From contig NC_134756.1 in the NCBI RefSeq assembly GCF_050436995.1, forward strand, positions 8,556,001-8,620,000: 64,000 bases of DNA. The letters run 5' to 3'. Positions 50,801 to 60,003 of the stretch are shown piece after piece (positions within the stretch are counted from its first letter, which is position 1; every line of letters starts with the position of its first letter). The position numbers were made by a program, and so were the translations under genes. This DNA is from Anticarsia gemmatalis (lineage: Eukaryota; Arthropoda; Insecta; Lepidoptera; Erebidae). The notes beneath the pieces were generated by a model. It was not told the origin of the DNA. It was given only the letters and a program-made list of their open reading frames with translations, and did no database searches.

Positions 50801-53800
50801 ATTGCTAAGCCACTTTAGCACAAACAACATTGGTAATGGCCTGCATTGAGTTAGTACATGAGGACTTAGTTAAAATACCTAACGTGAACAACCTCAGGTC
50901 TTTCACCTCACAGACATAATACTAGGCTGTTTTGTTACTGTTAAGCCTCGTATCCACTAGGCAACATTTGACGCGCGACATGTTGCTCAACATGTTTCGC
51001 AACTTGTTGAATGTTGACGCGGAACATTTGTTTAACAACGTTGTCTGTCCACACATTCTTCAGTCGTCGACAACATGTCGCCAGAGGAACTTGTGTTGAT
51101 TTCAGCGGCAGTGGTTATAATTTTATCGAAATCAAAAAGAAGAAAACCACGTTGGTGGGTTAGAAAATACCTACAAAATAAAGAAAATGTATTCAGTGAT
51201 CTCAGTGTGGTTGATGGATCTTTTACGAATTTTACCCGAATTAACAAAACAGACTTCGAGATACTGTTACAAAAACATTCATAGTTTTGGTACAGTTCGA
51301 TTAATTTGAGCACTCGTTCGTTACACCACACTACGGACATTGTTGTGCGTCACGTCTCCACTCGACAACAAATGATGCTCAACTAACGATGCACTTTAAA
51401 CAAACAACAAGCCGCGCGTCACGTTGCGCGGTAGCTGGCAACGTCGCGCGCTGTTGTGCAGCGTTGCCGTACATGTTGAGATTCACGTGTCGCGCGCCAA
51501 ATGTTGCCTAGTGGATACGAGGCTTTATGACACTATTACAACATATTCTAGCCTTTTATGTTATTTGAAACGCTAATAATTTTCTATAGTAGTAATATTG
51601 TCTGATTTTGCTAAGTATACTGTTCTGTTTTATTTAATGTAGTGCAAGCAAGTCAGTTAAATTCAAAGTAACCCAAATTAATAATATTGTAGAAATATTT
51701 AAATATTCAAATGTAAGTATATTTAATCATTTATCCTTATATGTAAAAATTGCAGAACCGACGACTATCAATAACGATCAGGGCACTTTACGTCATATGA
51801 CCAAAAATATTTACGAAAAGCAAAAAGAGCAATGTACCCTAAAGCTGCGTGAAGTCATTTAAAATCAAGGCTGCATCGTATCATAAGCGCAGGTAAAAAA
51901 ATATGCATGCATGCATGTTTATTTATTCTAAGTTAATACATTGAGACCCTGAGCCGGCAAGCAAGGCTGATGAAACTATACACAAGTCATTATCTCGTTC
52001 TAATCACTAACAAGTACGACACAGGTGGATCGATAAAAAACATACGTATTACATAGTCTTATTTACTCTACACGCGAAATTGTGTGAGGATGTATAGTTA
52101 GCTACAAAAGTGGCTGAACGACTTCAAATCTAATCTCTTTATTACTTAATTTCAATTTCAATACGTAGGTACCTGAACAATCCAAGGTGTAATAGAGAGA
52201 AATTAGAGATTTCAATAATTGCCTACAGTTCTTTTAATGACGGTTTCGAAAGATTGGACATTTCGGGGATTTTTAGAGGCGACTGGATTTTGATAAAATT
52301 CTGCTCACAAGTAGTTTATACCCTGGATTGAAACGGTATGCTTTTAAACCCAAGGAATATTTGTAGGCGGGCGAAATTGAATGTAAAACTAGTCCAATTA
52401 AAGGTTTTTGTTTCAATACAGGCTTACTTTTTATTCAAAATATATTAAATCTATTGACCTATCAGCCTAGCAGCTATCTACAGATATTACGTTATCATTG
52501 TTTGTTTTTGAAAAGCATTGTTTTTATACGAATCTTCAATGTATCGTAAACATGTGACGTCATTACGTCTGTCGGAATAAAAACTACATTAGTTTGTTAA
52601 ACACTATGTTAATATGGTTTATCTAATGTAAAGATAATTTTGTATGATCATTTGGTCTATGACAAGGAAGAATCACAAATTTTAATACATCTTTTGTTTG
52701 TATTCACTGTAAAGGTACTATTTGCAAAGATATAAGCATTTCCTTATTGCAAGTAGGTAGTGGTACTTGTGACAATTTTCTTCTATTTACGAATTAAAAG
52801 AATCTTGAATGATTAAAAAAAGTTGTAACCTGTAAGAGATTTCAGTATAATTTTATGTTACATATATTATTATTGTATTTCATCAACCCGAGATAATTCT
52901 TGGGGAAATTTGGTCTCATTTAAATACAAGTGATACAACTAGATAAGAATAATTAGCCAAGAAAGCAATTAGAATAATAGTTAAAGATGTAAACTATTGG
53001 TATTAACAATAAGTAGGTAACAAATCTTTGAGGATTCATAGATTATTTGACTTTGCTATTATCTAATCAATAACAAAATAAAAATCACTAATAGTATTAA
53101 AATAAGTCCTTTCACCTAATAGATAGAATGTTCTAGAAGTGTAAACAGAGTAATTAGAATGCTAACATATTGAAATAAATAACATTATCAATATTATCAC
53201 TGCTTTGCAAACAATCTTCTGATAACATGAAGCAAATGTAACTCAAAATGTTTACAGCCAAACAAAGATTATTTCAATACAACAACTATTAAGACATAAT
53301 AGAAATCATTATAAGGAAACAGGAAATTAAAAACACACAATACAAAATTACTTAATGACTCAATTAGTACTTACAAATTCCGGATATTTGGGATGATTGA
53401 AGAATTTGTCCAGTTGTGCATATCCACTGTCAGGTTCATCCCCTAGTTTGAAGCTCTCAGTCTTGTTAGTGAAGTTTTTCCCATAGTCATAGGAAATGAA
53501 GAGGGCTGAAGGTAATATCACCCCTTTATTCCTGGGACTGGAGTCTCTTGCTAGACATATTATCACATGGGAGCCTTCTCCAACCCAGTGGACCATCAAC
53601 TGCTGGTGACTGTCATTGAGATGTGTTGTCTGTGGAAAAAAAAAGTAAATAAGTATGTAGTGCTAGCATCTGCCATCAAGATTTTTTTAAGTCATGGTGA
53701 TTATTTGGGTATGAGTGTGTAATTAAATGCTACATAATCAATGAGTAGACAAAGACCAAGTAGATAATAAAAAATAATTTTAGCAGATAATAATATGGTT

Positions 53801-54595
53801 ATTTTAATTCATGTAAGTAGTGTACTGTAATCATAAAGCCATGAAGTTGTCATTAAGGTAGGTTAGGATATCATTATTAATATGATAATGTATTTCCCTT
53901 GTTGATTTTATTATAAACAAGGTTATCAATACTAAAAATGGAACAAGAGTGGAAGACAGGTTTATTAGCCAGTGTCATCCCAAAACAAAAATAAATATTG
54001 TTATTGCGCCTTATTTACGAAATTGATAGATTAGATTTTTTATATAATAAAAGAAGACACTTTTCAAAAATGCATAGTCATGGAGACAATTACCGCCAAT
54101 AACACTAATAGTTTTAGTGTGAAAGCTTCTGGAATATAAATAAACAACGTTGGCGACCTTCTGAAACTTCTGCTTTCAGACAAAACACATTGTCATTGTG
54201 ATACAAAAATAGAAAGTAAATAACGCAATATAATAAATAAACAAGACAACAAATAACACACGCAGCACAAATAATAGGGGTTCGATTAAAAGAAATTAAA
54301 GCAACGTAGGGGAACGATTGTAAATAATAAGGATATGGACTATTACCCATGTACTCAAGTTTTTTTGTATGTCCGGAGTTGTTAACGTTGCCGCATCACG
54401 TTTTCTCCTTTCCAAATGAGAGTTCTCGTCTTTCTCTACGTGCCTATTGATAATTTGCCATTTTCCGCGGCTGGAGTGCGAATCTTCGGACACATACAAT
54501 GTACTCCCCGGAGATCCATAGCGGACCGAAACCACACACGATATTAAACACAGTAAAACAATAAAACCGATACCACGTCCAAATGCCAACAACAT
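23197..54595 (-). CDS. SORL1: sortilin-related receptor, SorLA type (27 coding exons, 2163 aa)
   Basis: Type I membrane sorting receptor of the endosome/Golgi. Exons (- strand): 54595-54347, 53629-53375, 49139-48978, 48438-48190, 42009-41747, 41156-40969, 39425-39344, 36132-35869, 35783-34259, 33893-33695, 32563-32439, 31788-31573, 31194-30864, 30480-30260, 30068-29904, 29606-29440, 28854-28739, 28495-28272, 27894-27654, 27209-26937, 26562-26427, 26263-26158, 25634-25509, 25069-24936, 24551-24340, 23845-23645, 23258-23197. All phases close and the total is 6492 nt. Order: signal peptide, furin site RRKR (63-66), VPS10, YWTD propeller, EGF-like, nine LDLR-A, about six FnIII, TM, 55-residue tail ending GFSDDEPLVIA. 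Vertebrate SORLA is of similar length (2214 in human) with the same order but 11 LDLR-A repeats. The start at 54595 is chosen because the signal peptide follows directly; an in-frame ATG lies 25 codons upstream. Confidence 0.95.
28985..29042. repeat. tandem duplication of a 29-bp unit
   Basis: Two identical adjacent copies (28985-29013 and 29014-29042) beginning AAACGATTGATTATG, followed by a partial third. It lies in a SorLA intron. Confidence 0.9.
29081..29160 (+). repeat. interspersed repeat (CCAACCCGCACTTGGCCAGC family)
   Basis: Starts CCAACCCGCACTTGGCCAGC and ends GGAGACCCTTGCCCGGCAGT. It shares order and spacing with 39690-39785 and 7645-7800. It is a dispersed repeat in a SorLA intron. 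Confidence 0.6.
30186..30226. repeat. short direct repeat
   Basis: ACACTTAAAAGTAGTGAA occurs twice about 21 bp apart in the SorLA intron beside the exon at 30260-30480. Confidence 0.7.
31860..31920. repeat. simple repeat, AAGGTATAGTATAT units
   Basis: Several imperfect direct and inverted copies of AAGGTATAGTATATA. Low-complexity expansion inside a SorLA intron. Confidence 0.6.
32637..32805. mobile_element. hAT-type miniature element (169 bp)
   Basis: The left end is CAGTGGTTCCCAACCAGTGG; the right end, read inverted, is CAGGCGTTCCCAACC. These are typical hAT terminal repeats. Flanks are AAGTAGAC and AAGAAGAC, an 8-bp target duplication with one mismatch, the length expected for hAT. No transposase remains. 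Intron of SorLA. Confidence 0.8.
33422..33636. mobile_element. mariner-type miniature element (215 bp)
   Basis: Terminal inverted repeats of about 58 bp. The left begins TTAGGTTGGGGAAAAAATCT and the right, inverted, TTAGGTCGGGGATAAAGTCT. The inner parts TAGTATGTATGAACTTG match exactly, and TA dinucleotides flank both ends. The ends resemble those of mariner elements known from moths. The small ORFs inside encode nothing recognisable. Intron of SorLA. Confidence 0.85.
34146..34217 (+). repeat. tRNA-derived SINE head
   Basis: CTCTGTGGCGCAGTGGTTTA (A-box region) and GGGAGGTCGTGGGTTTAAA (B-box region), followed by an A-run. This arrangement is a familiar lepidopteran SINE head. It lies in a SorLA intron, antisense to the gene, 40 bp past the donor of the 1525-nt exon. 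Confidence 0.65.
34289..35245 (-). other. SorLA YWTD beta-propeller and EGF-like module (in one 1525-nt exon)
   Basis: LDL-receptor-type six-bladed propeller with YWADIELDKIS, FFVDGLRKKIEAV, FWTDWDRTNPSVSRS, YWVDAMEDYIASADLNG and YWDDWKVKSIFVADK. It is followed by an EGF-like unit (GSNACSYKNTSCDAIC ... CLCPDG ... CMCP). Keeping the whole propeller in one exon is unusual against the many small exons around it. Confidence 0.92.
36509..36541 (-). other. candidate 33-nt cassette microexon of SorLA
   Basis: On the - strand a TTGTTTTCAG acceptor and a GAG-GTAAAC donor flank 33 nt. They would enter in phase (2 to 2) between the exons ending 39344 and starting 36132 and add PPGNVVANGL plus one residue, with no stop. 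Skipping it also keeps the frame and gives a better match to vertebrate SORLA, so it is at most an alternative exon. Confidence 0.35.
36899..36964. repeat. 29-bp inverted repeat with 8-bp spacer
   Basis: Arms 36899-36927 and 36936-36964 pair with two mismatches (ACATTAAATAAAATAATATT against ACATTAAATACAATAATATC, then CTCTAGTA). AT-rich hairpin in the SorLA intron at 36133-39343. Confidence 0.85.
39690..39785 (+). repeat. interspersed repeat (CCAACCCGCACTTGGCAAGC family)
   Basis: CCAACCCGCACTTGGCAAGC followed about 50 bp later by GAGGAAACCCTTGCGAAGCA. Third copy of the family seen at 7645 and 29081. Confidence 0.6.
40452..40501. repeat. perfect 50-bp palindrome
   Basis: Arms 40452-40476 and 40477-40501 are exact reverse complements with no spacer, centred on GGTACC (AACAACATATTGTTACTTAT... 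in each direction). It lies in the SorLA intron between the exons at 39425 and 40969. Confidence 0.97.
40516..40641 (+). mobile_element. small terminal-inverted-repeat element (126 bp)
   Basis: Ends TATCGAGTATCGACAG and, inverted, AACGAGTATCGAGAG form short terminal repeats. The body is shared in inverted orientation with 21734-21852. It is non-coding. Confidence 0.6.
40652..40912 (+). repeat. SINE with a 5S-rRNA-like head
   Basis: The stretch 40690-40755 tracks the internal control region of 5S rRNA: GGTTCAGCAAACCTTGG corresponds to the A box, GGCGCGGTCATT to the middle part and GATGGGAGACCGC to the C box (5S has GGATGGGTGACCGC). A non-5S body follows, ending in a GAAGAAGAAG tail. ACTGACT occurs next to both ends and may be the target duplication. 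It is too diverged and too long to be a 5S gene. Confidence 0.6.
41335..41530. repeat. GC-rich block, probable repeat remnant
   Basis: About 195 bp of GC-richer sequence (GGAGGAGGGAAGGGGTATG, CCCGGCCGGTAGTATAG) in an AT-rich SorLA intron. It has no ORF and no splice-compatible exon in the SorLA frame. A transposon remnant is the simplest reading. Confidence 0.35.
42010..48189. other. SorLA intron (6.2 kb)
   Basis: AT-rich, no gene supported on either strand. It contains the inverted repeat at 43017-43071, a small stem at 43332-43357 and a repeat-tail fragment near 44036. ORFs such as 43964-44164, 45940-46122 and 47547-47768 lack domains and codon signal. Confidence 0.5.
43017..43071. repeat. 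perfect 25-bp inverted repeat with 5-bp loop
   Basis: Arms 43017-43041 and 43047-43071 (TATGTTATCTATCCCTACAT... and its exact complement) flank GAATA. Confidence 0.97.
49850..49995. repeat. interspersed repeat fragment
   Basis: Contains GCCCCCGCGACACAAGACT and TTCTAAGCGCGGGAGTTG, a palindromic GC-rich end seen in dispersed lepidopteran repeats, preceded by TTTGTATGTTTGTAAAAG. Confidence 0.45.
50348..50526 (+). repeat. interspersed repeat, common lepidopteran family
   Basis: TTTATAAATGCGAAAGTTTG, then GTTTGTTACTCTTTTACGC, then a CTGAATCGATTTGG block, ending ACACGCGGACGAAATTGCG. Best match to the copy at 10803-11015. Confidence 0.6.
50944..51524 (+). mobile_element. PIF/Harbinger-type element (581 bp) with transposase remnant
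   Basis: Terminal inverted repeats of about 40 bp with two mismatches, beginning AGCCTCGTATCCACTAGGCA at both ends. They are flanked by TTA (50941-50943 and 51525-51527), the 3-bp target duplication typical of Harbinger. It encloses a short transposase-like ORF. It is inserted in a SorLA intron. Confidence 0.92.
51075..51284 (+). pseudogene. N-terminal fragment of a Harbinger transposase-like protein (69 aa)
   Basis: The intact short ORF starts at an ATG and includes RKPRWWVRKYLQNK and FTNFTRINKTDFEILLQ. These match the typical N-terminus of Harbinger/HARBI1-type transposases (WWVR followed by an F-x-N-F/Y-x-R block). The DDE catalytic domain is absent, so it cannot be an active enzyme. It stops shortly after the N-terminal block, inside the terminal-inverted-repeat element. 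Confidence 0.75.
52230..52400 (+). repeat. interspersed repeat, degenerate copy
   Basis: Shares the later blocks of the family at 50348 (GTTTATACCCTGGATTGAAA, GGCGGGCGAAATTGAATG, AAACTAGT). The 5' blocks are decayed. Confidence 0.45.
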
Positions 54596-55726
54596 TTTGT
54601 GATCACTGCATATCCAAACACATCCAATCAAATCCAATATTTCAAAGAAACTAACTGCGCTGCGACACAAAACCCGAAGTTAGCCGTAAATAACGGAGAA
54701 TTTTGACGTTGACTTTGACAAATAATTGACATTTCGACGATTTGTGTTGCCATTAAAAATATAATTGCGGTTGTGGAGAAAGTTTTCAACAGTTTCAGAT
54801 TCTAGTTATAAAGAAAAGGGAGGACAAAATGCAAAAAGCATGAATTTTGTAAAGTTATTTGAAACTTTAAATCAACAAAATAAATATGTAGACCAAGTAC
54901 CTATATATTTTATTAGAATTTCTAACTCTAAGAATTTTCTTTTACAGATTACAAAATTATTACCATCGTTAAATAAATTACTTATTTTAATTAGGTGTTA
55001 AACTTAAACTTACTTATGTAATAAATTATTGTTAAATCTACTCCTCCTACCATATCCACCATATTATTATTATGATTCTTCAGAAAACTGAACTAGAGTT
55101 CTTGAGAAACTAGGTTAACTTCGTGATGTTAAGTGGATTTTAGTCAATATTTAAACAATTTTTTTTAGAATCCTATAACCGAGTAATAGCTTTCTCAGTA
55201 TTATGCCGTAGGTAATTTTCTAATATATTATGGGGGATTGGAAAATGATGCGAGATCTTGCAATACCGAGATTAGACCTTAGATTGAGTGGCTACAAAAG
55301 TAGGGTAGACAGAATATTATTTTTTTTCGGAAGCTACCTATAACATGTTTCATATTTTACTCGTGTCAAAGAAGGTTAAAAATATAGTGAGAAAGTTATA
55401 TTATCAGAATAGTATAGCTCTGCAGTGGCTTCTCGCGGCTTCAGAGGATAGGGCGGCCAGTACGGCACACAAACAAGCCCGCAATCTCAATTAAGTAGGA
55501 ATTAATTAAATAATGCATCATGACGAATACACAGTCTAATTATATTATTGTAATGGGCTCTCGTATCTTATGAACCTAATTAATGCTGTTAGAACTTTGT
55601 ATCAAAGCTGGACCTAACTCCGTTAAAATTAAAATGAAGAAAGTAGGCAGCTTAATATTAATCCTTCTTGACTATAGGGAAAAAATTAAAACATGAATGA
55701 TTTTTTATAGTTTATTAGTCATTAAA
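54596..55726. other. SorLA promoter side and RpS19 3' flank
   Basis: About 1.1 kb with no coding signal. The part next to 54595 should hold the SorLA 5' UTR and promoter. RpS19 has AATAAA on the - strand at 55716-55711, only 11 nt after its stop codon, so its 3' UTR is very short. Confidence 0.45.
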
Positions 55727-57163
55727 TTACAGAACGATGACTGCCTGCTTAGCGGCCTGCTTGGCCTTTAGGCGGACCTGCGCGGCGATTCTGTCAAGAT
55801 CACGTCTACCCTGAACGGTGAGGATACGGCCGCCATCTTGCATCTTCTCGACCAGCTTGAGGGCCTCGAGGGCTTGGAGGGCTTTGCGGGCAATGCTGCC
55901 TGATGATCTGTCGAAATAGAATATTAATTAGAAAGCGTAAAAACACATTTTGCCATTATTTTGGAAATTGCAACAACAGCAACTTGAGCATTTGAGATGG
56001 AATAGACCTAGTGTAATATGGCTGTAGTATGTACATGAAATTAGCATAAGTAATACCTACATCTACAACAATTTAATAGTTCTAATTTAATTTCATAATA
56101 ATGTTGCAGCTATTTAAAATAGATTTAAACAAATGAATATATGAAATACACAGGCTATATGAAGTCTATTCAGAACATCTCACAGAGATGGGAAATGGAT
56201 ATGAGAGCATAGTTTGTTTTTATTGATTTCAGCACAAGAAAATTTAGTAATATATTTACCTGCAGAAATGTGAGGGAGTGACACCATTACGTTTGCGACC
56301 ACCAAAGACCTTGGTGACGGTCTTGACTCCTACGGGGGAGCGGATGTAGATGTGACGGAGGATAGCGGCACAACGTACATAGAACCAGTCAGGGTCGTAA
56401 GGAGCCAATTCCTTGAAGCGACCGGTCTTCACCAGGTCCATGTGTTCTGGCACCTTGACCTTGCCCGTCCTGAAATTGATAACAGTAAATAAATTAAAAC
56501 ATTTATTTTATAAAACAGACATCTTATTTATAATAAAAAGACAAGTTTCTAATTACATGTAGAAATCGATGATGATCTATTGCTACTATTGATAATGATA
56601 ATTATCAATATTAGGTATTTAGTTAGGTGCCTAATTAAGTTACTTTTACCAGACCTTCATAAATGAAATGGTTAACTAGTACTCTTATACTGTCTACAAA
56701 CTTGATTCATAAAAGGAACAGAACTACCTGTCCAGAGCAGTTTATAGTTTATGTTGAGGGGGGTAAACTGATCCACTACACTACAGATGCTGTGATTGAA
56801 ATAACATCATAGTAAAACAAACAATTGCCACGGTAATTTAACATAACTCATCAAGCCGCACATCAATATTGTTATTTAGACAGAACTGTAACTGGATTGG
56901 ACAAATTCCTCGGGAAGCTTTTCCAGCCTACTCTGCAGAAGGCTGACAGACAGATATAATCTTGTAGCATGTACTATTGGTATTACCATTACTTTAACAA
57001 CAAAGTATAACTATTATTGAAGACTTTACCCTCAAGGTACAGTTTAGTTTTGCCTCTGTTATAATAATAATAAATTAATAAGAAACAATTACTTTTTAAG
57101 ATGAGCAGCGACGGTCTTGACGACCTTGTCTTGTTCAACATCCTTCAATGTGACGGAACGCAT
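55727..57163 (-). CDS. RpS19: 40S ribosomal protein S19 (3 coding exons, 153 aa)
   Basis: Small-subunit ribosomal protein needed for 18S rRNA maturation and 40S assembly. Coding exons: 57163-57093, 56469-56260, 55907-55727, phases 2 and 2. The protein starts MRSVTLKDVEQDKVVK and carries KVKVPEHMD, KELAPYDPDWFYVR, RHIYIRSPVGV, FGGRKRNGVTPSHFCR, ALQALEALKLVEK and GRRDLDRIAAQV, all diagnostic of eS19 with no gaps against the human protein. The start codon lies immediately after an intron acceptor (TTTCAG-ATG), so a 5' untranslated exon exists upstream, predicted at 57832-57804. Codons are GC-biased, as in highly expressed genes. Confidence 0.97.
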
Positions 57164-57803
57164 CTGAAATGAAACATCACATCATAGAAAACATGTCCTG
57201 CTGTCTGTATGTTGAGCTTTCGACATGAAACTGAAAAACTAGGAAGAACTGTTTGTAGCTAATATTGATTATACTATTATGGTTCCATTGACCCACGACC
57301 ATAGTATGATAATTTCTTGCACACTATAGGTAGAAAATTGAAAGCTGAAATCGTCGCTTAAAAATACAACTTGTTAGAACTAATTATCACAGGGTTTTCA
57401 TAATTAACCGAGTAAAATTGCCTTTTCACTGTGTAAATGTTTACTTGTTAGGATTAAAAGTGAGGTTATGTCAAACAACGAAATATTTGATTACTATGCT
57501 TTAACTGTTGTAGTCTATAAAAATAACGAAAATAATGATCACTTTCCGTTCATAATAAACTTTAACACTATCTTTCAGTTAGAGAAAATATATTGGAACG
57601 AACACTTCCACAAGTTTCATGACACTTCATGCGCGTTGGGATGCGACATCATTTTTGGTTATTTCTCATCCCTGGTCGTCGGAATCGAACAGAACTTTTA
57701 TAAACCTTACCTTAGACTACAAACTTTAACAGTAAATAACACTAAATTAGATATTTTATAATTATTTCACTGAAAAACCATGTGGCCTTTTCTAAAAACC
57801 CAC

Positions 57804-57832
57804 CTTGCCTTGTGTTGGCAACCGGAAGAAAG
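57804..57832 (-). promoter_or_regulatory. predicted 5'-TOP transcription start and noncoding first exon of RpS19
   Basis: On the - strand, CTTTCTTCCGGTTGCC is a pyrimidine-rich start of the kind that opens ribosomal-protein mRNAs, and GCAAG-GTGGGT is a possible donor. Joined to the acceptor before the start codon, this gives a 29-nt untranslated exon. Inferred from motifs. Confidence 0.55.
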
Positions 57833-58499
57833 AATTTAAAAAAATATCACAGTGATGACATTGAAAAAAATAAAATTTCTACTATATTATTACAACAGCT
57901 TATTAGACATGTTTAACATTTCTTTTACTGGATAAGTTTTTATAGGAGTAGCATAAATAGCTAAAAAAATATATTTTATATTTATTTATAACAAACGATT
58001 TAACTGAACGATTAATAATAATTAAAAAAAAGTTGTACAGAAAATTATTGGATTTTCGATTGTTAGTCGAGCTTGATTAAAAAACTATATTAGGTAGTAG
58101 GTACCTATATTGTTAAATCAAATCAAACTATAGCTAGGTATGCTACCAATGTAGGTATAGTTTTATAGTTATCAAACAGTTGTAGGTAATCCTTTTAAAG
58201 GCTAAAAGCTTTGAATGCTACCATTGCCATCGTCCTACCAAAATTATACTATTGTAATAATTAAATCTTCATAACTGCCCGGTTACGCTCAATAAAATTA
58301 TCTATAAACCAAATCCTTTTGAAGCTTATTACATTTTTGCGACCATATTGTTATAAAAATTAGTAGATTTGCTTAAAATAAAGGAACCGGTCTTTTTCTG
58401 AGAACCTTTTTCAACTTTATAGTTTATGGGTGCATTGTCTTTGCTTACTTCATTAGCTCCTCTACACTCTATGCAATAATTATTGTCAAAAATTGGAAA
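57833..58499. other. shared upstream region of RpS19 (-) and lin-52 (+)
   Basis: About 670 bp between two divergent genes. AT-rich, no coding signal. It probably contains both promoters; no TATA box is evident, which fits housekeeping genes. Confidence 0.45.
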
Positions 58500-59759
58500 A
58501 TGGCCGCGAAACAAAATCCTATTGTTCAAGATGGTAAATGTTATTGTTTAATACGTTGTTATTCTCAGTGCTATTTCGGTTAACTCCGAATCTATTTCAT
58601 GCTTAATATTTTCTCGAACCTCATCAAAATACGTGTGTCTCTATTCGTTTTCTAAGTGTTAAACACCCTTGTTGTTACAGAACAAACAACATCTGACGAT
58701 ATTCCATTGACGTCGTTGGAGGAAAGCCTATTCAGCTCTGAGAAACTAGATCGTGCTTCTCCAGAATTATGGCCTGAACAAAGTAAGAAACTACACCACA
58801 CATTGTTGGTCATGTATTAATATTACACCTGTCATAATTATATTTTCAAAAGTCGCGGGAAACGTGTTTACTTTTCTAATGTTGTCATCCCGTTTTTGTA
58901 GAATTTCATTTTGGTTCTGAGTTTCGGTTATAAACGACCAAATTTTAAACTCAATTTGCAATGAGTGAGGATAATGTTATTGCAACTAATTCCGAAGATG
59001 TCTCACAATGTTCGACATCCTCGTTCGCAGTTCCGGGAGTATCGGAATTTGCGCCACTGCCGAATAGCAACCTGTCTCCACCGTCATGGAACAGAGGGGT
59101 CACCAAAGAAGATTATAATTATATGCAGCGTGAGTATTCCTGATATTTATATTATGCTAGTCTGAGAGAGTTATATTATTTACATACTATTTATTTTACA
59201 TAACTAGATATCACACTGTGCTAACTTGTCTACTATTGCATCCATAGTAATTAACAAAAATTTATTTTTTATATATCTTTATAGTTTTTGGTGATGCTAA
59301 AGGTTTTTTAAGAATTTACTTTGTTGTAATTATTATAAATAGAACAATAATAATTGAGAATTCTGTGAGAGTGAAGATAAATTTGACTTGCATTGAATTT
59401 TTTCATACTTTGGTTTGAATCACAAATGTTTTCTCCCCCGCTATGCAATCTGAGTTATAGTCCTAATATCTAAGTGATTAAAAATTATTTGTTAATGTGA
59501 CTTATACCACAGAACCCTAGTTATAATGTGGACCACTTTACAATTTCCTAACTTTGTATAACATGAGTCTTCAGATACCTAATAGATTTATAAAATGCAT
59601 ATTTTTCCATTTCCAGAGTTGGGATCATTATCTACAAGTGGTTTGATCATGGAGGTCAAGAAACTGCATGATTTAGCATATCAGCTCGGCCTTGAAGAAG
59701 CTAAGGAAATGACAAGAGGGAAATATTTGAATATATTTTCCTCAAGGAGACAGCGATAG
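58500..59759 (+). CDS. lin-52: lin-52, DREAM/MuvB complex subunit (4 exons, 125 aa)
   Basis: Nuclear subunit of the MuvB core that links retinoblastoma-family proteins to cell-cycle gene repression. Exons: 58500-58533, 58681-58782, 59031-59129, 59617-59759; every junction is phase 1 and closes. The protein shows LEESLFSSEKLDRASPELWP followed by EQIPGVSEF (human LIN52 has LLSFEKLDRASPDLWPEQ and LPGVAEF). The C-terminal half contains QLGSLSTSGL, LAYQLGLEEAKEMTRGKYLN. The human protein is 116 residues. The Ser in the DRASP context is the site DYRK1A phosphorylates in human LIN52 to allow pocket-protein binding; the conserved context suggests the same here. AATAAA lies at 59835. Gene is divergent from RpS19 and convergent with the P450. 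Confidence 0.95.
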
Positions 59760-59829
59760 TTTATGCATAGTAATTATAGGTAATTTTAATATATTGTTAG
59801 AAGTTAATTAAATACTTATTGAAAAAAAA

Positions 59830-59860
59830 ATGCTAATAAAATTTGTAACATTTTTATTGT
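59830..59860. terminator. overlapping polyadenylation signals of lin-52 (+) and the P450 (-)
   Basis: AATAAA on the + strand at 59835-59840 and on the - strand at 59858-59853. The two genes therefore end almost on top of each other. Confidence 0.5.
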
Positions 59861-60003
59861 TTAAAACTTGCTATAACATACATCTACAATGTAAAGTAGA
59901 TGATAATAAACTATTTTATGTTTAAAATGAAGTTTTAACTGAAATATTACCACACTAGCTTCATATTGTTAGGTTTGGGTCCACTTTGTTTTATTGAGAC
60001 ATT

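Larger units (their letters stand above)
49140..53374. other. SorLA intron (4.2 kb)
   Basis: Contains a repeat at about 49850-49995, the Harbinger element at 50944-51524 and two copies of the TATAAATGCGAAAG repeat family. No SorLA coding exon is missing between its flanking exons, because their frames and protein sequence join directly. Confidence 0.55.
35267..54595 (-). other. SorLA exons 1-9 (5' part): signal, propeptide, VPS10 and 10CC
   Basis: Ligand-binding ten-bladed propeller of the VPS10 family. The block starts with a hydrophobic signal peptide, and the propeptide ends at RRKR. Recognisable family stretches are THLNDSHQQLMVHWVGE in exon 2, SYDYGKNF, GGKTFRMI, RVEGLKGIYIAS, CSLHLCQKFSQLYP in the 82-nt exon at 39425-39344, and GDHGGVLVAV with YSTNEGIEWNSY. 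The 10CC module, with all ten cysteines, fills the first 170 codons of the large exon (NCTEDDYKYWSPSPP to DMIPCP). Asp-box-like (S/T)xDxGxTW patterns recur through the blades. Confidence 0.92.

Noticed and set aside
54596..54670. Upstream in-frame ATG giving SorLA 25 extra residues
   Set aside because: It would bury the signal peptide behind a second hydrophobic stretch; the ATG at 54595 puts the signal at the N-terminus.
57468..57761. 97-codon + strand ORF in the RpS19 5' UTR intron
   Set aside because: No domain, no splice partner, composition like background; possible but not supportable.
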